Assembly (NCBI GenBank): GCA_963778375.1
Contig: CAVZTX010000026.1
Location: 1-30,468, forward strand
Direction of reading: 5' to 3'
Length of the DNA: 30,468 nt
From: CAVZTX01 sp963778375
Lineage (GTDB): Bacteria > Chloroflexota > Ktedonobacteria > Ktedonobacterales > Ktedonobacteraceae
The notes beneath the pieces are model-generated. The model ran no database searches and had not been told where the DNA came from. It worked only from the letters and a program-made list of their open reading frames with translations. The position numbers were made by a program, and so were the translations under genes. Shown here piece after piece: positions 25,035 to 30,468 of the stretch. The stretch's first letter is position 1. Each line of letters opens with the position of its first letter.

Positions 25035-25390
25035 CGTAACAACCTTCTTTCTGTGAGAAATAGTATTCCCTTATAAGCCTTGGATGTGTTTTTCTTAACC
25101 CGAATCAGCTCATTGCAATAAATCTCAATAGTATCTTAACAAATTATCAACCTTAATCCCACCTCAAGGATTTATTATAGTGGCGGGGGATACAACAGCC
25201 ACTGGGGGAAATGTCCTGGGGGACATAAAGTGGCTCAGCACAGGGACCTTTGTTCTGGGGGACAACAGAGGAGTTCATATGCTCTCCCTGTTGCTTAGAA
25301 ACCGGAATGTCCATACTTAGTCGGGCATTCCGGTTTTCCTGTATTCCAAAAGATCAAGAGCCTTTTTCCTCGCTCTGTCTCTCCATTTCG
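25035..25390. other. Intergenic region with G-run repeats
   Basis: About 355 bp lie between GH31 and the alcohol dehydrogenase. Positions 25190-25270 hold three copies of CTGGGGGA (25202, 25216, 25255), the second within the palindrome TGTCCTGGGGGACA. A 13-codon frame (ATG 25279 to TAG 25320) follows AGAGGAG and runs into the hairpin at 25299-25336. No known gene is transcribed on the plus strand here. Confidence 0.5.
25299..25340 (+). terminator. Rho-independent-type hairpin on the plus strand
   Basis: AAACCGGAATG (25299-25309) pairs with CATTCCGGTTT (25326-25336), extended by three more pairs (one G-T) to a 10-nt loop, and is followed by TTCCTG after a run of four T. Orientation suits transcripts coming from the left on the plus strand, where no gene is recognised. 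It might instead protect the 3' side of the convergent dehydrogenase gene. Confidence 0.6.
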
Positions 25391-26521
25391 CTAATCAAAG
25401 TGGATAAGTTGGCGCACGGCTTGTCCCTGTGCTAGACGATCAAACCCCTCATTGATCTCACTCAGCGAGATCGATGGACTTAAAAGTTCGTCCACCGGTA
25501 GCTTCCCTGACTGGTATAGGTGCATGAGGCGCGGAATATCCCGGCGCGGCACCGCCGACCCCATAAAGGACCCCTGAATGGTTTTCTCTAGGGTGGTCAA
25601 AGAGACCGCCTGGATCGAGACCTGTTCGCGTGGATGAGCGAGTCCAATTGCAATCGTCTTACCCCCACGTCGGGTTGCTTTATAGGCCTGGGCTAATACC
25701 TGCGTACTGCCTGTCGCCTCAAAGGCATATTCAACTCCTCCACCTGTTGCATCCCGCACTGCTGCCACCGCATCTCCTTCGTGCGCGTCCACAATGATAT
25801 CCGCTCCCAGACGCTTCGCCAGTGCCAGCTTCGTTGGAATCACATCCACAGCGATAATAGGTGAAGCTCCTGCTAGCTTGGCTCCCATCAGTGTGCTCAA
25901 GCCTACACCACCCATTCCAAAGATCACCACAGGCTCCCCTGGCATCACGTGTGCCGTGTTGATGACCGCTCCCACCCCGGTCAGCACCGCACAGCCAAAC
26001 AAAGCAGCCTTGTCCAGTGGGATGGTCTTGTCAATAGTAATCAGCGACTCTTGCGCCACTACAGTGTACTGAGAGAACGCCGAAACACCCAGGTAATGCA
26101 GGATACGTTGGCCATCAGCCTGATGGAAACGTACACTTCCATTCAATAGCGTTCCAGCATTGTTGGCCTTCGTCCCATTAATACAGAGCGCTGGGCGACC
26201 AATCGCACAGTATAGACAGTGCCCACAGGTTGGGACGAAGGAAAACACAACATGATCGTCCTGCTGAAACTCACGCACGCCTGGTCCAACTTCCCGCACA
26301 ATCCCGCTTGCCTCGTGCCCAAGGATCATAGGCATCAAACGGGGAATCGTCCCATTAATCGTCGAGAGGTCAGAGTGGCATAAGCCCGCTCCCACCAGTT
26401 CCACCAGGACCTCTCCGGGTCCTGGTGGTTCTAGTTCCACCTCTTCAATAACCAATGGCGATGTGTCTGCATAAGGTTGCGGCTTTTCCATCTCATAAAT
26501 CACAGCAGCACGGGTACGCAT
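25391..26521 (-). CDS. Zinc-dependent alcohol dehydrogenase (class III/aryl type)
   Basis: This 376-residue medium-chain dehydrogenase has a GroES-like N-domain with catalytic zinc ligands C48 (GLCHSD), H69/E70 (ILGHEA) and C177 (FGCAVLTGVG), and the structural zinc loop CGHCLYCAIGRPALC (C99, C102, C105, C113). The Rossmann segment is FGMGGVGL (about 201-208), with the NAD-type acidic residue after VDVIP. The pattern and length match class III-like or aryl-alcohol/NDMA-type dehydrogenases, which oxidise alcohols or S-hydroxymethyl adducts with NAD. Substrate is not decided by sequence. The gene is monocistronic with ATG start and lies between GH31 and the dynamin-like gene, all on the minus strand. 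Confidence 0.95.
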   Translation of the reverse strand: MRTRAAVIYEMEKPQPYADTSPLVIEEVELEPPGPGEVLVELVGAGLCHSDLSTINGTIPRLMPMILGHEASGIVREVGPGVREFQQDDHVVFSFVPTCGHCLYCAIGRPALCINGTKANNAGTLLNGSVRFHQADGQRILHYLGVSAFSQYTVVAQESLITIDKTIPLDKAALFGCAVLTGVGAVINTAHVMPGEPVVIFGMGGVGLSTLMGAKLAGASPIIAVDVIPTKLALAKRLGADIIVDAHEGDAVAAVRDATGGGVEYAFEATGSTQVLAQAYKATRRGGKTIAIGLAHPREQVSIQAVSLTTLEKTIQGSFMGSAVPRRDIPRLMHLYQSGKLPVDELLSPSISLSEINEGFDRLAQGQAVRQLIHFD

Positions 26522-26692
26522 GATATTGTTCCCTTTCTAGGGCAAACAGCTTGATGCCACTTCATCACAAGTCACGTGGCCTGGTATAATTTATCATCCT
26601 GAGCAATAGCCAGGGATGGCCTATAGTGACATCATACAATATCGCTGCTGCGAGACCGAGTGAAACATCCTAAGTTTTCAAGGAGCAAACAC

Positions 26693-29440
26693 CTAATTCT
26701 GCCGGTGCACCGTCTTGAGCACTTCGGTATCGTGCAGCAACTCCACCCAGCGATCCACATCGGCCTCACGCTGGGATTGTAACGTATCAAGTTGCTGGCG
26801 CAGCATATCCGAAGTCAGTACACGTTCTGTCAACAGACTATACAGGCGGTTAATCAGATCAGCAAAAAGGCCCGGCTGGCTCGTAGGTAGTGTATCCAGA
26901 CGATCGCTATCAAATATCTGGCGCACCTCAAGCTTATCCAGTTCATAACGGAAAAGGTGGGCGATGCGCCGCTCAGTGCTACGTGCAAGCTGTCCACAGA
27001 TAACATCAAGAATCGGTCCCATCAATTGACGCGCCTGCTGGATGATATCCTCTGGCTTTCCCGGCATCGTGACAAGTCGATAGAGCGCTCCTACAGCCGG
27101 GTCATCTTTCGTCGGCGCATATTTTTCCTCGTTAAGCAACTCACCCATCGTTACATAGAGGCAGACATCTCTCGCCTTCTCACGGATGCTCCGTTTGAGC
27201 TTGTTGTAGGACTTCGAAATCTCATCTAGTTCACCGCCAAACTCGCCAAGAGCGACACGATTGATATCTAGAGAACCCTCTATCTCCTCCTTGTGTGCAA
27301 TAGGAAGCAGGAAAGCTTCGGCCAATGTGCGTGCCGGCTCGTTCATTTCTCGCTCTAGAGCCGCGCTGAAACTCACTCGCAGATCTTTGATAAGGTTCCA
27401 TCCATCAATATCTATCCAGCGGTTGCCGATCTCCATCGCCGGAGAATCGCCCGAATTACGCGTCCCGACCTTGATAAAATGATCGAAATGCCCGTGCATA
27501 ATACGAATTTTGATTCGACGCGCCGCCCGTTCATGCGCCGTTTCCAACGCCTGATGAAACGCGTTCTGCTCGCTGCGAATCATGACATCGAATTGCTTTA
27601 ATGCCTCTCCCCAGGCCATACGCATCTCGTTTGTACGCTGCTGCAACTGTTCAAAACGGGTCGCGCCTCGTTTGCTCTGGCGCATATTCATTTCGTGCTG
27701 CAGTTCCTGCAAATCGTGGCTATGGATGCCAAGCAGGTTCAAATGTTCCCAACACAGATCTTCTAGTTGTTGCAATGCCATCGCAAGCTGGGTCTCCGCC
27801 TGCCGCAACTGCACCTCGTAGCGGTTGCTTGTTAGGAAAATTTGTAGGTCCCTCGTCATTTCAGGCAGCCCACTGAACTGCAACATCGCCTCGTGTTGCT
27901 TCACCGTAACTTTTTGAAAATCCTGTGCTGCTGCATTCGCAGGTAAGGTGGAATCCAGCTTCAACAGGTCGGGATAGACGCTCAAAATGCGCCCGGCATA
28001 ATCGCGTCCCTCCTGCTGCCGGTCGTCATCTAGTTTTTGCTTCTCAACGCCAAGTGTCGCCAGTAGTGCATCCAGCGCTCTCAGTGGATAAAAGAAATAG
28101 TTATTGCCAGATCCATGATGGTGATAGCTGCTATAGTTTGTGGGAAGTTCGCGCAGCAATGGTCGCAAGCTGCCTAGCGCCTTTTCCATGCTGGCTGCTG
28201 AATTGATCTCGTCCCAATGCGTGACGGCCAGAAATACCATCTGAGCAGCAACTTCGGATCGTCCGGCAATCACCTTGCGCCGGACGAGTTCAAAAATCCG
28301 CTGTGTACGCTCATCATCGCCGAAACGATTGTTGCCAATAACCAGTACCACAGCATCAACCGTATTCAGTTCTTCACGTAAGATAGCGTCGTGATGCAAT
28401 TGGCCAGCCTCGCCACCAGGCAAGTCCACTAGCATACTACCCGGAGGGAGCAGCGCATGCGCTCCTGGACGTACCGTATATTCGACATAATCAATCATAC
28501 GTACCAGGCGTGGCTCCTGACTGTCACGAGCAGGCTCTTCGATATAGCGGCTACTCTCCTCCTTCCAGCGCTCACGTGGAATGATCTCGACATACGCCTC
28601 GTCATCTTTTAGATATTGCTCTGCAAAGGCTTCACTTGCCTTCAGTAAAATAGAAAGTTCGCTTGCTAGCGCCTCGCGTATATGCTGGTTAGGAGCATTT
28701 TTAATAGCCTGTTGTGTTTGTTTGAGTAGATCATTGAAGGCCGTTCGGGTGAGGAAATGCACCCGCATTTCTTCAGCTTCCTGCTTCCCACATAAGCGCA
28801 CCCGCGTACACACACCGGTAACAGCCCCGCCCGCTAATCGTGGAAAAATATCCTGACCAAGCAGCGCGGCCAAAATCGTGCTTTTACCTGCGCCGGCATG
28901 ACCAATCAATTTGACCGTATATTCACGCGTGTAATCAAGTGCATGTGCTGCTTCAGCCAGATGATGGCGTAGTTTAAGCGCCTGCCGTGACTCGATTTGT
29001 TGCAGTCGTGGTCGCTCAAAAAGCTCCGCGCAGGCTAGCGCACGTTGAAGCTGTTTCTTCCACGCGATGACTTTCTGTGCCTTGCCTGGTAGCTCCACTG
29101 GAAAATATTGTTCCATCTGCGTTGCCTGTTCCTGTAATCGGCGTAGCAGACTCAATATCTCGCTAGGTGCTGGAGGAAGTGGTTGCGATCTGCTGCTCTT
29201 TTCAGCCGAAGTTGGCGCATCCTCATCAGCATCTTCATCGAGATATTCCTCGTCGTCGTCTTCGACCTCTACTTGAAGTGCTAGCGATTGGGCCCTTTCT
29301 GTTGGCATTCCGGAGTGAGCAACGGCAGAAGCTGGTCGCAATCGTTTGCCGCAAATATTACAAAATTCTGCGTCGACACGTACGACATTATCGCATTGTG
29401 GGCAAGTGGTAAGCTGTTGTGGCTGAGCGGTGAATTGCAT
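26693..29440 (-). CDS. Dynamin-like GTPase with N-terminal zinc ribbon
   Basis: This 915-residue large GTPase begins with a zinc ribbon (C13, C16, C27, C30; TCPQCDNVV and FCNICGKRL), followed by an acidic spacer at 56-75. The G domain starts at about 170: P-loop GHAGAGKST (180-188), switch-like AVTGVCTRV, G3 VDLPGGE (about 340) and G4-like AVTHWDE (about 410, in place of NKxD). Residues 540-915 are predicted long helices with coiled-coil character (LEDLCWEHLNLL, MRQSKRGATRFEQLQQR), the stalk of dynamin-like proteins. Bacterial dynamin-like proteins remodel or repair membranes; here no TM helix or clear lipid-binding paddle is obvious. No second dynamin gene is adjacent, although many bacterial forms come in pairs. 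The ATG start fits. Confidence 0.87.
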   Translation of the reverse strand: MQFTAQPQQLTTCPQCDNVVRVDAEFCNICGKRLRPASAVAHSGMPTERAQSLALQVEVEDDDEEYLDEDADEDAPTSAEKSSRSQPLPPAPSEILSLLRRLQEQATQMEQYFPVELPGKAQKVIAWKKQLQRALACAELFERPRLQQIESRQALKLRHHLAEAAHALDYTREYTVKLIGHAGAGKSTILAALLGQDIFPRLAGGAVTGVCTRVRLCGKQEAEEMRVHFLTRTAFNDLLKQTQQAIKNAPNQHIREALASELSILLKASEAFAEQYLKDDEAYVEIIPRERWKEESSRYIEEPARDSQEPRLVRMIDYVEYTVRPGAHALLPPGSMLVDLPGGEAGQLHHDAILREELNTVDAVVLVIGNNRFGDDERTQRIFELVRRKVIAGRSEVAAQMVFLAVTHWDEINSAASMEKALGSLRPLLRELPTNYSSYHHHGSGNNYFFYPLRALDALLATLGVEKQKLDDDRQQEGRDYAGRILSVYPDLLKLDSTLPANAAAQDFQKVTVKQHEAMLQFSGLPEMTRDLQIFLTSNRYEVQLRQAETQLAMALQQLEDLCWEHLNLLGIHSHDLQELQHEMNMRQSKRGATRFEQLQQRTNEMRMAWGEALKQFDVMIRSEQNAFHQALETAHERAARRIKIRIMHGHFDHFIKVGTRNSGDSPAMEIGNRWIDIDGWNLIKDLRVSFSAALEREMNEPARTLAEAFLLPIAHKEEIEGSLDINRVALGEFGGELDEISKSYNKLKRSIREKARDVCLYVTMGELLNEEKYAPTKDDPAVGALYRLVTMPGKPEDIIQQARQLMGPILDVICGQLARSTERRIAHLFRYELDKLEVRQIFDSDRLDTLPTSQPGLFADLINRLYSLLTERVLTSDMLRQQLDTLQSQREADVDRWVELLHDTEVLKTVHRQN

Positions 29441-29624
29441 AGATACTTCGTGTCCCCTTCACAAAAAATCTGAGGCTGAACCGATGATAGCATACAAGCT
29501 GTGTGAGAAGCAAGGAAACGTGACTTTCGTGCGTTTCAAACAAGCCTTCTGTCAGGAATATAAAGTATACTAGAAATGGATGAGGCTCAAAGGCTGGTGA
29601 GGCAATGCTAGCTAAACATAAATA

Positions 29625-30254
29625 TTAGATCTCATCCAGGCCAATTTGCTCAAGTGTCCGTTTGAGATGTTGTAGACCCAGGCGCATACGCGCTTTGACT
29701 GTCCCCAAAGGAATATGGGTACCCTCCGCAATCTCCGTATGGGTCCATCCTTGAAAGTAGGCAAGCTCGATCACAAGCCGTTGTTCCGTTGGAATCTTCA
29801 TCAGAGCCGCACGTACCTGTGAACTCTTCATCGACTGCCAGGCTTCATCCCACACATCAGGAAAAGCGGTGGTCTCGTCAAGCTCGATCTCCTCTAATGG
29901 TGCTTCCTGCATACTAGACCGGCGACGTACTCCACGTAAATAGTCAATGGCGCGATGATGCATGATGGAGATAAGCCAGCTATGTGCAGCGCCTGCCTGT
30001 GGGGAATAAGAAGTGGCACGTCGCCATATAGAAAGGAAAGCTTCCTGTAGAAGATCTTCAGCAATCTGTTGATCGGCAACCATCCTGTAAGCCATAGAGT
30101 AGAAAATACGACTGTAGCGCTCATAAAGTGATTCCAATGCCCATGTTGCTCCGCCAGCAATAGCATTGAGCAGGGCCTCATCACTCGGCTCATTATTAGG
30201 CACCGACATATGTCCCTTTGTCTGCCACGATGCAGTATCTTGATCCTTAGACAT
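29625..30254 (-). CDS. ECF-type RNA polymerase sigma factor
   Basis: With the ATG at 30254, preceded by AAGAAGG six nucleotides upstream, this is a 209-residue extracytoplasmic-function sigma factor; a frame open to 30305 adds 17 residues without better support. Region 2 holds LYERYSRIFYSMAYRMV, IAEDLLQEAFLSIWRRA and SWLISIMHHRAIDYLR. A linker rich in Glu/Asp (EEIELDETTAF) follows, then region 4 with LMKIPTEQRLVIELAYFQGW and the helix-turn-helix THTEIAEGTHIPLGTVKARM. The form agrees with SigK/RpoE-like ECFs. No anti-sigma gene follows: the next gene downstream is the dynamin-like GTPase, 184 bp away. The gene upstream is cut by the window edge. Confidence 0.94.
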   Translation of the reverse strand: MSKDQDTASWQTKGHMSVPNNEPSDEALLNAIAGGATWALESLYERYSRIFYSMAYRMVADQQIAEDLLQEAFLSIWRRATSYSPQAGAAHSWLISIMHHRAIDYLRGVRRRSSMQEAPLEEIELDETTAFPDVWDEAWQSMKSSQVRAALMKIPTEQRLVIELAYFQGWTHTEIAEGTHIPLGTVKARMRLGLQHLKRTLEQIGLDEI

Positions 30255-30379
30255 TCTGACCTTCTTATCAAATCCTTCTAAATACACTACGCCATGCATG
30301 CTCATCTAGATCAATTTTAGGAACATTTTGAATGACCCACAGAAATACGACTTGGAACGTGGAAAAGCATAACACCAAC

Positions 30380-30468
30380 TTATCCAGGAAACGCTTTTCC
30401 CTCCATCTGTTCAAAAGCAAAGCGCAGCGAAGGAGGAATCGGATGCGGACGACCGTTTAAATAATTGC
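30380..30468 (-). CDS. 3' end of an unidentified gene
   Basis: The last 28 codons and TAA stop of a minus-strand gene enter from the right edge, ending RPHPIPPSLRFAFEQMEGKA then FPG. The reading frame is open to the boundary and codon use is like its neighbours. The fragment is too short to assign a family. It lies 125 bp upstream of the ECF sigma start on the same strand. Confidence 0.55.
   Translation of the reverse strand, partial: NYLNGRPHPIPPSLRFAFEQMEGKAFPG

Overview
ORGANISM. The window looks like a Ktedonobacteria-type member of the Chloroflexota. This is inferred from gene content, since no 16S or marker gene is present: membrane Ser/Thr kinases in tandem, zinc-ribbon proteins with Gln/Pro-rich linkers, a zinc-ribbon dynamin-like GTPase, a DUF2171 protein, an ECF sigma factor, a Tat-exported ferritin-like protein, and frequent GTG/TTG starts behind strong AGGAG sites. 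Base composition is moderate, neither AT-rich nor strongly GC-rich. LAYOUT. The left edge holds a complete selenocysteine tRNA (1-96, minus, anticodon UCA), so the genome probably decodes UGA as Sec. Next come a HAD phosphatase/mutase, an orphan YgiT/MqsA-type zinc-finger protein, a Tat-exported diiron ferritin-like protein, a CPBP membrane protease and a small Cys-rich protein of unknown function. Positions 8738 to 3920 (minus) read as one operon: M16 peptidase, giant TPR protein, Roadblock/LC7 protein, nucleoside diphosphate kinase, ended by a strong TTCG-loop terminator. Positions 9136-16324 (plus) hold three paralogous receptor-like Ser/Thr kinases in tandem, each with a kinase domain, Ser/Thr/Pro linker, one TM helix and a shared ectodomain of about 350 residues. 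Copy 1 has lost its C-terminal part by one frameshift, copy 2 is a multiply frameshifted pseudogene, and copy 3 is a full-length ORF with an 11-residue stretch read out of frame between two compensating indels. A bidirectional hairpin separates this cluster from a five-zinc-ribbon protein (minus). Then come a sigma-70 factor with a structured leader and a 20-bp-stem terminator, and a DUF2171 protein. Positions 19764-21190 are a gene graveyard: the start of a DegT-type aminotransferase fused to the rear of an M15-like peptidase, followed by a frameshifted fragment of a secreted protein. The right part (all minus) holds a SirB1-like protein, a GH31 alpha-glucosidase, a zinc alcohol dehydrogenase, a dynamin-like GTPase, an ECF sigma factor and the last 28 codons of an unidentified gene. 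WORKING TOGETHER. The strongest candidates for a poorly described system are the kinase/ectodomain cluster, which looks like a duplicated, partly decaying membrane sensor family, and the M16-TPR-Roadblock-NDK operon, which pairs a GTPase-regulator fold with an NTP-supplying enzyme. All functions come from reading motifs; no database search was run.
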